A program made the translations under genes and the position numbers. 64,000 nt of DNA from a bacterium (lineage in GTDB: Bacteria; Patescibacteriota; Gracilibacteria; BD1-5; UBA6164): assembly GCA_024635475.1 (NCBI GenBank), contig JAGXIW010000003.1, positions 518,663-582,662 on the forward strand, read 5' to 3'. Positions within the stretch are counted from its first letter, which is position 1; each line of letters starts with the position of its first letter. Positions 31,856 through 44,519 of the stretch are shown here, piece by piece. Below the pieces are notes generated by a model. It saw only the letters and a program-made list of their open reading frames with translations. It ran no database searches and had not been told where the DNA came from.

Positions 31856-33535
31856 TTAAAAATTAAATATAACTAATTCATTTTCTTTGCTTCATCTTTT
31901 TTTTATCTCATATCATCATTTCTCAAGAGTTTTAGGAGAAATTATAATGATATTTGGTACTCAAATAAGCTCAGCATCACTCATTTTTTGACCAAATCAA
32001 ACATTTATTCTATCGTCAATTATGATATCATCTGAATTAGTATTTAATATATTAGATAGATTAATTCATTTGTCAATATTTTCTTCTCAAATAATTACGA
32101 AATAATGTGTAAATGGAGAAACTTGTTCTGGCCATGCAATTCAAATCTCATCTAAAAAGTATTCAGCAATAACTCACATAAGTCTAGAAACTCATATTCC
32201 ATAACATCACATTAAAGGTATTTTAGTTGTATTATTTTCATCTAAAAAAGTTACATTAAATGCACTACTAAATTTTGTTTCTAATGGAAATATATTACCA
32301 ACTTCAGATGCTTTAAAAACTTCATAAACTTCTCAAGTTTTTGGATTTCTATCTCACTCTTTAGCTTCTTTAAAATCATAAAATTTCTCAGGAATAGGTA
32401 AGTCTCTACCAAAATTTACATTGATACTATGATATCAAGTTTTATTTGTTCATGTTTCAAAATTTGTTAGTCATTTTGCTGAATCATCTATGAATAGTTC
32501 TGTATTATCAGGAAGATTATATATTCAAGCATATCATATTTCTGCTCAAGTTTTTTGCATAACTATTTCAGGAGTAGCTAGTACAATATTTTTTGCTCAA
32601 AGTATTTTTTGTAGTTTTAAAGTGTTGATATCATAATCTCATCTAACAGAAGCAACTATAAATCTATCATCAGCAATAAACATCATAGTTTTTGTCGATT
32701 TTTCTGCAGGAACTCAAAATGCTTTTGTAAGAGCATTAACTCATATAATTCAAATTGCTTCTATATCTTGTCTTTCTAGTAATTTATCATCACTTATATT
32801 TGGATTAGGTATAATACAAGGAGTTACTTCTTTATTGAAGCATTCTTTTGATTTTGGGTCAAGAAAAATCACATCTTCTCATATATCGAGTTTAATTTGA
32901 AATTCATGAGAATATTTTTCTGTAAAAGTTCATCAATCAGCTTGAGTTATATAAATGTCTTTTTCTAGTCAAAGCCTTGTAAAAACATTCATATATATTT
33001 CTTTCATTCATTCATAATATTGTACAAATTCTTCATTATCAGCATGAAAACTATAAGCATCTTTCATAATAAATTCTCTTCATCTTAAAAGTCATGACTT
33101 GGCTCTTTTTTCATTTCTGAATTTATTTTGAATTTGATAGACACAAACTGGAAGGTCTTTATAGGATTTTATAAATTCTCATAATAAAGGAGTTATGATT
33201 TCTTCATGAGTTGAATTAAGTGCATATTCTTTATTATTTGCTGCAGGTACATGAAACATCACATCTATACTATTCCATCTACCAGTTTTTTCCCAAACTT
33301 CACGAGGAGATAACGATGGCATAAGAGTTTCAAAAGCTCAATAATTATTCATTTCTTCTCTTACTATTTGCTCAATTTTTTTTAACACTTTTAATCATAG
33401 TGTTGTGTAAGTATAAACTCAAGCCATAGTTTGTCTTATGAATCAAGCTTGTAACAGCACACTTGTTGATTTATTGTCAGATACTTTTTGACTTGTTTTT
33501 TGAGTTTTAAAAGGAAATTTACTTAAAAAAAGCAT
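31856..33535 (-). CDS. proS: Prolyl-tRNA synthetase
   Basis: Charges tRNA-Pro. The 559-residue bacterial-type class II enzyme shows ALNSTHEEI, motif 2 FRNEKRAKSGLLRGREFIM and motif 3 GCYGIGVSRLMG, with an editing-like insertion in between (about residues 230-390) and a C-terminal anticodon domain. The separate YbaK-like deacylase at 7143-7616 may complement its editing, by inference. It is upstream of, and nearly abuts, a hypothetical gene. Confidence 0.95.
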
Positions 33536-33650
33536 AGAAAATAATATTAAATAATAAATACTTGTATTTTATGAAGTTTAAGGGATTTGTAAAATAAAAA
33601 ATTTAAAAAATTTTTAATATATGAAAAAATACATATAATGAAGTAAACTT

Positions 33651-33797
33651 TATTTTTTTAAATTAAAAAAATATGAAAATAAAGACAATAAAAATACTTT
33701 TTATATCACTAGTTTTAATCATAAATTTTTTTGTTATTTTAGGTGTAGAAATAACAAAAGCTTATACTCCACCAATAGGGATTCCAGATCCTGATTT
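33651..33797. repeat. Duplicated 5' block of the beta-helix genes (copy 1)
   Basis: About 15-20 bases of upstream sequence plus the first ~42 codons are almost identical to 35836-35980 at the start of the next gene; the following DNA diverges abruptly. Confidence 0.85.
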
Positions 33798-35808
33798 TGG
33801 TATTAATGAATCACATACGATGTATGTTGGTCAAAAATTTGATTTTGATGGTGATTCAATTTTGGAAGAATGAGAAGAATATAAAGATGCTGGCAATGGA
33901 CCATATACTCATTATATTAATAAAAATCATCCTTTAGCTACTGATAAGAATAATATATTTTGAACGGCTGATCTCCCTCGTCTAAGTATTCCTGTAACTC
34001 TTTCGGCTGGTAGTGTTGTGGAAATTCATGGTTTTCTTTATACTACAATAATGGCTGGTAAGTCACAATATATAATAGATGCAAGCGGTACCGTTGATAA
34101 GCCAATATTTTTTAGAGGTATTGGTTGAGTTGATAATCCAACTTTTGGGTCAGAAATAAATACTCGTGGTCAGTATATAATTTTTGAGAATTTAAATATG
34201 AAATATGTAGGTTTTTCTTTTCCTTATCGACAAAATGGTATCTATTATGATGTTCATCATACATCTGTGAGAAATTGTAATCTTTTTGGAGAGGGGATAA
34301 ATAAAGGATCAGCTTCTGTTATATCTGTAAGAAGTAATTTTGAACATCCAGTTAATAATATTGTTATATATAACAATGAAATTAGTAAATTTTGAAAATA
34401 TGATGCTTTAGTAGAAAATGATTACCATGGTGCTGGTGTGGGTGCCAATGTGACTAATTTTCGGTTGTTGAATAATAATATTCATCATTTGGGAGGTGAT
34501 TCTATTCAAGTGAATTATTATGCAGATTCACCTAATGTAATACCTAACCATATTTATATTGGTAAAAATGATATGCATAGTAATTATGAAAATGCTGTAG
34601 ATTTGAAAGGTTGTCGAGATGTGATTATCTCACAAAATAAAATGCATGATTTTGCTTATGCTCCGACAGTTTCTCATTATGATACAAAGGATCATACGGA
34701 GCGAGCATGGTTTCTCTATAATGAGATATATAATGTTACAACAAGTAATGCTAATAGTGTAACAGGTGGATCTGACGAAATATATTTTATTGGTAATATC
34801 ATTCATAATATCCAGAGTGCATCATGAACATCACTTGCATTTAGTTCATGGAGTAGTAAAAGATTATATATTTTAAATAATACTGTTTTTAATAGTGATG
34901 GTGGAATAAATTTTTTTGGTACGGATATCTTAGCACGAGCAACAATAATAAATAATATTTTTACAAATCTAAATACCGAAAAGTATGTTTCTTTGACTAA
35001 TACTGCTTATGCAGAAAAGGCATTAATTTACAATAATATTTTTTATTACTCTTCTTGAGTACCAAATATCTACGGAAATCAACATGAAAGTTTAACTATT
35101 AACCCATTGTTAGTAGATGAATATAATAATAATGCACATTTACAATTTAAAAGTCCAGCTATCAATGCAGGTGAAGGTGTATTGATAAATCAGATTTATG
35201 CTACCTTTGAAGATCTTTATCCAGGACAGAGTATTCGTTATGATTTTGATTGAAACCCTAGACCAATAAATGGTCCGCGGACAATATGAGCATACGAATA
35301 TATAGATGATTATATTCCACCAATTATAACAAATCCTCGACAATCAACAGCGGCACAATCATCACCATCATCAATATCATTAGCACCAACACAATCGTCA
35401 ACATCAGCAAAATCATCACCATCATCAATATCATTAACACCAGCACGAACATCAACTCCAATACCTTCAATAAAACAACTACAAACAAATAATAATGTAA
35501 CAGAATCAGTAAATAATATCAAAACAACAAATAATTCTGGTACTATAAATAACGAAATGTTAAAAACAAAAAATTATGTAAAACAATTAATTATATCAAA
35601 ATGAAGATTAAATAAAACAAATGAGTGAAAAATGTATATAAATGCAATAGATTTATTTGTAAATAAACAAAATAAAGAAGAATTATTAATATTACTTAAA
35701 AAAATTTGATTATTAAGAGATAAGCTAGATTTAAAAACAACACTTAAATATGCTAATGTGCTTGATTATTTAGAAGCAAGTATTTGAATTAAATTAAAAC
35801 AAATATAA
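33673..35808 (+). CDS. Secreted right-handed beta-helix protein, paralogue 1
   Basis: A 711-residue exported protein. The N-terminal signal segment (FISLVLIINFFVILGVEITK) is followed by a parallel beta-helix from about residue 110 to 500, with repeated rungs such as NIVIYNNEISK, RLLNNNIHHLGGDS and DVIISQNKMHDF. Then come a GAYEY motif, a Ser/Thr/Pro-rich linker (about 555-605) and a conserved C-terminal helical domain of about 85 residues. Beta-helix proteins often bind or cleave polysaccharides; no catalytic residues are assigned. Glycine is mostly GGN in the helix but all TGA in the C-terminal domain. Paralogue 2 follows immediately; a TATAAT box at 33634 may serve as its promoter. Confidence 0.8.
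35482..35808. repeat. Duplicated 3' block of the beta-helix genes (copy 1)
   Basis: About 325 bases encoding the C-terminal domain are nearly identical to 37858-38185 in the second gene, with only scattered substitutions. The Ser/Thr/Pro linker before it contains short tandem repeats built on ATCATCACCATCATCAATA. Confidence 0.85.
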
Positions 35809-35857
35809 ATATAAATATAATAAATATTATAAATTTTATTTTTTTAATTAAAAAAAT

Positions 35858-38185
35858 ATGAAAACAAAGATAATAAGAATACTTTTTATATCACTAATTT
35901 TAATTATAAATTTTTTTGTTATTTTAGGTGTAGAAATAACAAAAGCTTATACTCCACCAATAGGAATCCCAGATCCTTGAATGTGGTGAAATACTCATCC
36001 GATTGATTCAGTTGCACCTAGCACAGAAATTAAATGTCCAACATGGCCTAGTAGTCAAACGGATAACTGTTATTACATAGATAATACTAATCCTAATAGT
36101 ACTGATAAAGATAATCCTTATGGTTATCCAAATAAACCGAGAGCTACAATTCCAGCTGGTACTTATGTAGCTGGATCATACATAGAAGTACATTGAGGAC
36201 CTTATATAACATCGGCAACAAGGACTATGAATGGAACGGCTGAAAATCCAATATGGTTTCGTGGAACTTCAAGTCAAGCTAAACCAATTTTTAAAGCCAA
36301 GCAATCTTTTACTAATAGTTCCTATTTATTTATTGAAAATTTAGAGTTTAGTGATATTACAGGCGGGAGTATTGTGTTTTTTGGTATGAATACACATCAT
36401 GTCATACTTAGAAATTCTTACTTTCATGATATGACTTATCCTGGAGGTTCTACATCAGTTATTGGGGCTACACCTACTCAGAGTGGTAGTATGCATGATA
36501 TGATATTTTATAATAACAATTTTCATATTATTGGTGATTGGAAAGCCCTTGAGGATGATGATTACCATTGTATTGCTCCTGGTTTATGGGGCCGTACCCC
36601 ACCGACAACTATTTATAATTTTTGGGTTTTGAATAATACAGCTGATCAAGTATCAGGAAACCTGGTTCAATTTAATGGTGATCAACGAGATGCAGGTAGA
36701 TGAGATTCTGAAGTTCCAATAAGATTGATTACAAATACTAATATGCAAAATTCACATCATCATTATGTGGGAAAAAATATAATGCATCATAGTAGGCAAA
36801 GTATTTCATCACAGAAATTTTCTACAGATGTGATTGTGTCTCAGAATTATGGCCATGATAATTATAGTCATTCTTCTGATGGGGCTTCTGGAGAAGTGTA
36901 TCAGGAAGGAGCTAATTATGTATGGTTTCTTTTTAATAGATTTCATAATCAAGATTGGGGGATTAGACAATCAAATACAAATTTTGATACCCCAAATGGA
37001 GATGCTCTTACTGGAATTCCATCAGAAGAAATGGCTAATTTGCATATGTATGCGATTTGAAATTCAATAGAATATACTCATAATACGAAGTGAAATAATT
37101 ATAAGGGTACTTCTCCTAGAAATCATGCTTTTAAAATTATGCAGGCTTTTTGTTCAGAAAAAGGTCATTATACAAGGTATGTTATAGATAACACAATTTA
37201 TAATACTGGTGGAGGTTTTAATTTTACTAATTACAAATCTCGTACTGAATTAAGCGGGAATGTAATTGCCGGAGTACAAGGTTTTGATCTTCATGGTGAC
37301 CCTGAATATCATGGTAGTATCTTTAGATATTCATTATCTGATCCAAGTGAAGAAATTATGGACTATTCATTTTTTCAACCTAGAGCTGATGATGGAACAG
37401 TTCGTTTTAGATGGTTCACTGCAGATGATGTTGCTATTTCTCCTACATCATTACAGGATTTACAATCAGCCACTGATCAATGCAAAAATTGTTGGTCTGG
37501 TAATCCACTTTTTGTTGATGCTAATAATTATAATCTTCATCCACAAGAAAATTCACCTCTCATTGGAAAAGGTATCCGTCATGCAGTTTATGATGAGTTT
37601 AAATCTAGATATGGTATAAGTATAGACTACGATTTTGATTGAAATCCTAGACCAAAAAATGCTACTCGGACATTAGGAGCCTTTGAGTATACAAGTAATT
37701 ATATATTACCTATTTTTACACCTGCTCAACCAGAACCAGTAGTAAGAAATACAATAGTACCAATTATAACAATACCATCGACACCAGCACCATCAATATC
37801 ATTAACACCAACACGATCATCAACATCATCAACACAATCACATTCATTAACACTTCAACAAACAAATAAAAATGTAACAGAATCAGTAAATAATATCAAA
37901 ACAACAAGTAATACTGGTACTATAAATAACGAAATGTTAAATACAAAAAATTATGTAAAACAATTAATTATATCAAAATGAAGATTAAATAAAACAAATG
38001 AATGAAAAATGTATATAAATGCAATAGATTTATTTGTAAATAGACAAAATAAAGAAGAATTATTAATATTACTTAAAAAAATTTGATTATTAAGAAATAA
38101 TCTAGATTTAAAAACATCAATTAAATATGCTAATGTGCTTGATTATTTAGAAGGAAGTATTTGAATTAAATTTAAAAAAATATAA
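35858..38185 (+). CDS. Secreted right-handed beta-helix protein, paralogue 2
   Basis: A 775-residue exported protein. Residues 1-40 and the last 110 or so are nearly identical to paralogue 1, but the central beta-helix is unrelated in detail (FFGMNTHHVILRNSYFHDM, TTIYNFWVLNNTADQVSG, YVWFLFNRFHNQDWG). It ends with NPRPKNAT-x-TLGAFEY, a Ser/Thr/Pro linker and the same C-terminal domain. The shared ends look like a secretion signal and an anchoring or sorting domain, while the middle is the variable functional cassette. Glycines in the middle are mainly GGN. It converges on the oleate hydratase gene with 3 bases between stops. Confidence 0.8.
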
Positions 38186-38188
38186 ATA

Positions 38189-39778
38189 TTATCTAAAAAG
38201 TGTTTTAACGGCTTGAAATAAAACTTTTGGATTGCGATATCATTTATAAATTGGAGTTACTTTTTTATCTAGATTTAGAAGTTTATAAACGGCAATTTGA
38301 GCTGACCTTATAGAATATTCAACTGTAAAAACTATATCCTCAGGTATCTCACAAAATTGCCCTAAGAAAGCAAAATTTAGAGAAGTTTTTGGTACAACTT
38401 GAGGTCTATCTGTAGATTTTTTTGGTAACATATGACTTGTAACATAAGGAGAAAAACAAGGAATACAAACTGAAGTTTTTATAATTTCTTTAAGATGACC
38501 TTCTAATCACAAATGATAAATTAATTCTGTAAGTATTTCTTCTCAATTACATTCTGACATTTTCTTTTTTATATAATTTCATTCTTTATCAGCATATAAT
38601 CCATATCACCATGCTATAGTTGTGTCTTTGTCTTGATCTTTAAAATATGGTTTTAGATAAAATCATATAGACATAAACCAGTTTGAATCTATTATAGTTG
38701 ATCAACCAAAAGTTGTAACTTCTTTATTTACATATTTTTTAATTAATTCTTTAATTAGAGGATTTTTAAAAGTTATAGTATATGATATCCAACTTGTTTT
38801 ATTAATTTGAGAATTAAAGTTCCAGGGATTTCAAAACTCAGGATTTTTTTCTGCTATATTTTCCCATAAAGTCCAAGCTACTGATTTTTTTTCTAAGTTT
38901 TGAACTGGGGCTTCTTTCATTGAACCGAGAGTAGTATTAGATACCATGGATCCAATACTTATAAATACATAATCATTTTTGCTAACTTTTATTTCATGTT
39001 CAGTGTCAGTATTATTTTTTTTATAAAATATTTTACTAACTTTTTTCTTATCTAGAGACTTCATTATATTTAAATTTGTTATTTTTGTATTTGTTTCAAA
39101 AATCACTCATTCTTTTTCTAGCCAATCGATAATTGGTAATATCATAGATTCATATTGGTTTAAGGGTGTTATTTGAAGAGGTTCTAGAGTGTCAAAATAT
39201 TGACTTGAATGAATTGATCTAAGTATATATCTCTTACATTCTACCAGACTATGCCATGGTTCAAATGCAAAAACAGTACAAAATTCATACCAAAAATTTG
39301 ATTTAAAAAAATCTAGAGAAAAATAATCTTCTATCTTTTTATTATCAAGTTTTGATTCTGGAGTTACAAGTAAAGTAAAAAGTTTAAGTCTGTCACTTTT
39401 AGTTAATTTAAAATGCTTAGCATCTACTACTTCTTTGTTTTTTATAAGTCTAGACTCAAAATAGATATCATTTTTATTATTAAATTTTGTATAATTATCT
39501 TTTAGGTTTTTATGATGTTTATTAAGTACAGGAATTCTTTTCATAAAGTTCATAGTACAAGTGTATGCAGTTTCCTCGAAAACTCTTATTCATCTCATTA
39601 CATAACCATCTTTTTTTTCATAATCTTTAGCATCAAGTGCTCATCAAAATCTTTTGGCTTTATCATAAATAGTTATTTGTTTTCCATTTATAATTCAATC
39701 TTGTATAAGATAAACTGCAGTAGCAAGTCCTGCTATTCCTCAACCAATTATGTAAAATTTAGATTTTGCACTAATCAT
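38189..39778 (-). CDS. ohyA: Oleate hydratase (MCRA family)
   Basis: An FAD-dependent hydratase that adds water to the double bond of oleic and related fatty acids. The 529-residue protein has the FAD motif FYIIGGGIAGLATAVYL, the MRGIRVFEE segment near residue 70 and, near the C-terminus, the diagnostic GQFCEIPEDIVFTVEYSIRS. It is slightly shorter than typical members (about 560-640). It is followed on the same strand side by a membrane spermidine-synthase-like gene whose stop is adjacent to its start. Such enzymes detoxify host or environmental unsaturated fatty acids, by inference from the family. Confidence 0.92.
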
Positions 39779-39779
39779 A

Positions 39780-41261
39780 TTAAATTGTTTTATTTATGTA
39801 GTAATCAACTGGTGCATAATCATCAGTTAATATAGGTAAATCAGAGATTATTTCTTTTTCCCATAAATGGTCTAAATAACTATTTAAAGTCGAGTCAGAA
39901 CTAAAAAAATCAGGGGTTTTATCTGATTTTAAAGCAACCAAGATTATATTTTGTACTTCTTTTCAATCATTTTCTTTTCTTACTGGAAATATGTATACTT
40001 GAGGAAATATACTTTTATATGTCTTATATTCAGCTTGCAAAAATTGTCAAGCTTCTCATTCTATTGCTGAGATTATATTAAGTATAACGACTCAATCTTT
40101 ATTTAATATATCGTATTTTTTTTGTATTGCTTCTTTTGTAGTTAATTGATAGGGGATAGAATAATGTGAACTAAATGCATCTCAAAAAATCACATCATAT
40201 TTTTTATTAGTTTTATTTAGGTAGACTCTTCAATCTTCATGATAAATTTGTAAGTTTTTATTATCAGTTAGTTTAAAATAATTTTTTGCTAATTCAGTCA
40301 TTTTAGGATCTATTTCCACTACATCTATTTTTGAATTAGGATAATTTAATAAAAAACTTTTTGGAAAAGAATATCAAGCTCATCATAACATTAATGTATT
40401 TTTAAAATCAGGAAAAAAATGTTTTGCTAGATTATAATATTTTGTGTATTCATAAACTAGTTCACTATTATCTAAAAACATAGCAGAACTATGTTCGTTA
40501 TTTATAAGTAAATTCCTAGTTTTTAATTTAGTATCTTTTTGTATACTATCGTAAATCCAGACTCTACTATAAGCAGTATCTGTATCTATAAAACCTTTTT
40601 GTTTATTTATTTCTTTAAGTTCTTTTGAACCTAAATATATAATTAATATAATAAATAGAAATACAAATCTTGAAATTAAATATTTTTTATTATATACAAA
40701 AATCGATAATAAAAGTAAAGTTATGGATAATATAATAAGTAAAGTATTTGTTCAGAAAAAAGGAATAAGAAAAAAACCTGATAAAAAAGTTCATATGATA
40801 CTTCAAGCTGTTGAAATAGCATATAAATTTCATATCGTTGTTCATGAATTACTTAAATTTTCTATTTTTAATTTTGCGACATAAGGTGATACCATTCACA
40901 ATAATAAACTAGTTGGTAAAAATAAAAGCAGAGAAGCTATAATAGATCATATTTTAATATCATCTATTGTGGTTGTTATAAAAATCAAAAGTATATTTTT
41001 GATAATTATTGTTAATAATATAAAAATAGCTCATAAAAAAATAATTTTAGATAGAAATTCTAAGTTAGCTTTTTTATCAGCAATTTTTCAACCTAGATAA
41101 TATCAAAAACTAAGACTTCATAAAATTATTCCAATTAAACTAGTCCATACAAAAATAGATGTTCCTAGATAAGGTCATAAGATTCTTGCTCCAATAAGTT
41201 CAAATATCATTATGACAGCTCAACAAACAAAAACGGTAATTTCAAGTAAATATTTTTTCAT
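39780..41261 (-). CDS. Membrane protein with a spermidine-synthase-like methyltransferase domain
   Basis: A 493-residue protein. The N-terminal 200 residues contain about six or seven membrane helices; the rest is a Rossmann-like SpeE/SpdSyn-type domain with LGGAYSFPKSF, VVEIDPKMTELA, HEDGRVYLN and FGDAFSSHYSIPYQL. This fusion (integral membrane plus spermidine synthase fold) is widespread, and its product is unproven; the typical SpeE substrate residues are not all present. Its stop is one base from the oleate hydratase start, indicating one transcript. Confidence 0.85.
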
Positions 41262-41276
41262 ATTAGGTATATTAAT

Positions 41277-41915
41277 TTATATTTCTCCATCCACTTCTTG
41301 ATTTAATCTATCAAAGAAATCCACCATAAAATTATGTCTTTCTAAAGCTAGTTTTTTTCATTCTTCCGTTTGCATTTTATCTTTAATTTTTCTTATTTTA
41401 ACTAGAAATTCTCTGTAAGCAGTATCTTCTTTTGTATAAGTTTTTGTTTTTTCTACATCTACATCTTTATTATGAAGCTTTGATCATATTTCTCATGCAA
41501 ATAAGAATAATCTACCAATTCAAACAGCTCATATAGAGTCAAGTTTGTCAGCATCATATACAATTTTGGCTTCTATAGTTTCTGGTATATTATTTCATCT
41601 TGATCTATGACTTTCAATACAATGAATTATATTTTCTAGTTTTTCTTTTTTTATGTCATATTCTTTTAGTATCTCTTTTGCTTTTTTTGCTCATACTTCA
41701 GCATGGCAAACTTTTCATTTACATTTATCTTGTTTTATTCTTCAAATATCATGAAGTAAAGTTGCAATTTGAATTACTTCTAAATCAGCATTTTCTTTTT
41801 GTCATATATGCATTCATAATTTATATACTCTCATTGTATGATCAAATCAATGACAGCCATGTTTTCATTTAAAATGTTTTTTTGTTTCTTTAGTTATTTT
41901 TTTAATTATATCCAT
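41277..41915 (-). CDS. HD-domain phosphohydrolase
   Basis: A 212-residue HD-domain protein of the YedJ/uncharacterised-hydrolase group. The metal ligands are visible as GCHGFDHTMRVY, LLHDIGRIKQ and the later D in KIVYDADKLDSIGAVG, the order H...HD...D. The substrate is unknown, probably a nucleotide or related phosphoester. It precedes the membrane SpeE-like gene by 15 bases and may be co-transcribed. Confidence 0.88.
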
Positions 41916-42162
41916 TTTTTAATTTTAAAATTTAATTATTAGAATATATACCGAGACAAAATTGATTTTCCTAATTTCTTCAATAAATTCAAAATCAATT
42001 ACCAGTTTTAACTTTAGTTAAAATCTAGTAAAGGGAACATTCTCATTTATTTCATAAATAGGAAAATTAATTTTAGTTAGGTATATTATATTATTCATAA
42101 TTATTTTTTCAATTTTAATTTATTTTTTCAATTTTAATTTATTTTTTCTTAAGTAAATTTAA
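41916..42162. other. Intergenic region with long-arm inverted repeat and tandem repeat
   Basis: A 247-base gap between rhlE and the HD gene. AATTGATTTT (near 41961) and AAAATCAATT (near 41991) form a hairpin in the middle. A 19-bp unit TATTTTTTCAATTTTAATT is repeated 2.5 times at 42102-42148. No ORF is supported. Confidence 0.5.
42102..42148. repeat. 19-bp tandem repeat, 2.5 copies
   Basis: Two full identical units of TATTTTTTCAATTTTAATT and the first 9 bases of a third, just downstream of rhlE. Confidence 0.8.
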
Positions 42163-43416
42163 TTATCTTGAATTATTTGGATTAGAAAATCTTCTTTTAG
42201 TATTATTACTTGGTTTAGAAGGTCATCTTCTATTTGAATTTCATCTTCATTGTTGTTTTACTACTTTCACTGGATTATGATCTCTAAGGGGAAAAGGATG
42301 ATTCTCTATAATTGGGATTTTTTTATTTATAAGTTTTTCTATATCTTTGATATATGTTTTTTCTTCAGCATCACAAAAAGAAAGGGCAGTTCATTTTGCT
42401 CATGCTCTTCAAGTTCTTCATATACGATGAACATAAGTTTCTGATATATTTGGGATTTCATAATTGATTACATATTCTAGATCATCTACATCAATTCAAC
42501 GAGCAGCTATATCTGTAGCTACGAGTACACGAGTAGTTTGATCTTTGAAGTTTGCTAAAGCTTTTTGTCTTGCATTTTGTGCTTTATTTCCATGAATTGC
42601 TTCAGCTTTTATATTGTTATTTAGTAATATTTTTACTATCTTATCAGCTCCGTGTTTTGTACGAGCAAAAACTAGAGCAGTTTTTATATTTGGATTTTTT
42701 AATACTTCTATAAGTAAATTATTTTTATTTCATTTATCTACATGATAAATATGCTGTTGAATTATATCGACAGTTGATGATATAGGTGTTATAGAGACTT
42801 TAGACGGATTAATTAGTATAGTACTTGCAAGCTTGATTATTTCTGGCGACATAGTTGCAGAGAAAAATAGTGATTGTCTTTGTTTTGGAAGCATGGCAAG
42901 TATTTTTTTTACATCATGAATAAATCACATATCAAGCATACTATCAGCTTCATCAAGTACAAATATTTCAACTTCTCTAAGTGATAAATGTTTTTGGTTT
43001 ATTAGATCAAGTAATCTTCCTGGGGTTGCTATAACTATATCAACTCAATTATTTAAAGCATTTACTTGTGAATGTTGTCCAACTCAACCAAAAATCACAG
43101 TAGATTTTATTCCTGTATATCTTCAGTAGGCTTTGAAACTTTCTCAAATTTGAATAGCTAGTTCTCTTGTTGGAGTAACTATAAGACTTTTAATTACTCT
43201 TTTTCTATCGTATGTCTTATTGTGACTTAGTAATTGTAGTATAGGTATAGCAAATGCAGCAGTTTTACCCGTTCCAGTTTGAGCACATCAAAGTAAATCA
43301 TTTTTTGATAAGATTATTGGAATAGATTGTGCTTGTATTGGAGTTGGAATTGTATATCATTCATCGCTTAGTGCTTTTAATATAGGCTCAATAATATTTA
43401 GAGATTTAAAGGGCAT
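42163..43416 (-). CDS. rhlE: DEAD-box RNA helicase, RhlE-like
   Basis: An ATP-dependent RNA helicase of 417 residues. All core motifs are visible: Q motif [11 protein letters not shown], motif [11 protein letters not shown], Ia PTRELAIQI, motif [12 protein letters not shown], motif III SATM, and motif VI HRIGRTGRAG. The short C-terminal tail is basic and Arg/Asn/Gly rich (about residues 385-417, GRGNSNRRGPSKPSNN), typical of RhlE-type RNA-binding tails. It is likely involved in ribosome or RNA maintenance at low temperature, by family inference. Confidence 0.94.
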
Positions 43417-43496
43417 GGGTATTTTTTTATTAAAATATAAATGATAATTTTTGTAAATTATTTAATGATTCTAAATTTTGAAAAAGAAGGGATAAA

Positions 43497-43531
43497 AAAC
43501 AAAAAAAACTATACCTCTATTGTAAAGGTAT
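43497..43531 (-). terminator. Terminator downstream of the queuosine-precursor transporter gene
   Basis: On the minus strand ATACCT...AGGTAT forms a 6-bp stem followed by a run of eight T, about 60 bases after that gene and before rhlE. Confidence 0.55.
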
Positions 43532-43589
43532 TTTGTATAAACTCAAGTTATAATGAAATTCTAAGATTTTTTTATTAAGAGTTTTTATT

Positions 43590-44264
43590 TTAATCTATTT
43601 TTAATGGATTAAAATTTGTTTTATTGTCATAAAAATCTTCATTTTCTGATTTTTTTAGTTTGTTTATAATTAGATAAGTTAGTGGAGTGAATAAGACTTC
43701 AACTCCTACTTTGAATATATAATTAGAGATAATAATTGTTATCAATAATTCATTATCAAATACTCAGTAAAAGGCAATCATTACAAAAATCATAGTATCA
43801 AAAAATTCTCAGACAATAGTTGATGATACGGTTCTTACCCATAGCATTTTTCACTTCATTTTTATCTTTATTTTTGCAAGAATGTATGAATTACTAAATT
43901 CTCCGAAGAAATAAGCAATTAAACTAGCTAAAACTATTCTAGGAGTAAATCCTAGTATATTTTGATAATCAGTTTGAAATGGCCGATCAGAAGATGGAGG
44001 TAAATATCAAACTAGTATAATAATTCAAGATAATAATATCATTGATCCAAATCACATCCAGATAATTTTTCTTGTTTCTTTGTATCAATACACTTCAGTA
44101 AGTACATCAGCAAATATATAACTCAAAGGAAAAAGTAGGGTTCCCGCATCAAATATAAACCATCACAAATCTACGATTTTTGTAGAAACTATGTTTGATA
44201 TAAGTAAAACTGTAACAAAAAATACAGTAATTAAACTCAGAAATTTGTAGTTTTTTTGGTTCAT
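43590..44264 (-). CDS. Queuosine precursor transporter (YhhQ/VUT family)
   Basis: A 224-residue membrane protein of the VUT/ECF-like family that imports queuosine precursors. About six membrane helices are visible, with family segments FDAGTLLFPLSYIFADVLTE, YGYKETRKIIW, ILGFTPRIVLASLIAYFFGE and WVRTVSSTIVGEFFDTMIF. Codon 94 is CGG, between SSD and PFQTDYQNILG, where relatives commonly carry Trp. It is likely co-transcribed with the small lipoprotein upstream. Confidence 0.88.
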
Positions 44265-44291
44265 AATTAGTTTTTTATAAAAATAAGATCT

Positions 44292-44507
44292 TTATTTAAT
44301 TTCTTTTAGTTGTTGCTCTAACTCTTTTTTACTTTGATTATATTTTTCTTCAGCTTTTTTTGCATTTTGAATGCTTGATTCTAAAGCATCAGGATAATCA
44401 TTTATTATTTGTTTTGTTTCTTTTAGGATTCAAGGTTCTTTATTATCTGTTGTTTTTGAACAAGAGATAAGCAATATTAGAATCATAATTGTAATAATTT
44501 TTTTCAT
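44292..44507 (-). CDS. Small putative lipoprotein
   Basis: A 71-residue protein with signal MKKIITIMILILLISCSKT: lipobox LISC, Cys at residue 16. The mature part is a short charged helix (AKKAEEKYNQSKKELEQQLK). It sits between the zinc-ribbon membrane protein and the queuosine-precursor transporter on the same strand. Function unknown. Confidence 0.7.
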
Positions 44508-44519
44508 AGTTGAGTATAA

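Noticed and set aside
35340..35470. CRISPR-like array in the ATCATCACCATCATC repeats
   Set aside because: The units are short, unequal and in frame, encoding a Ser/Thr/Pro linker; no spacer structure or cas gene exists.
36834..37619. Overlapping plus-strand frames within beta-helix paralogue 2
   Set aside because: They lie inside the longer continuous secreted protein in another frame, with no motif or start context.
42102..42148. Replication origin iterons
   Set aside because: Only 2.5 copies, no DnaA boxes and no replication gene nearby.
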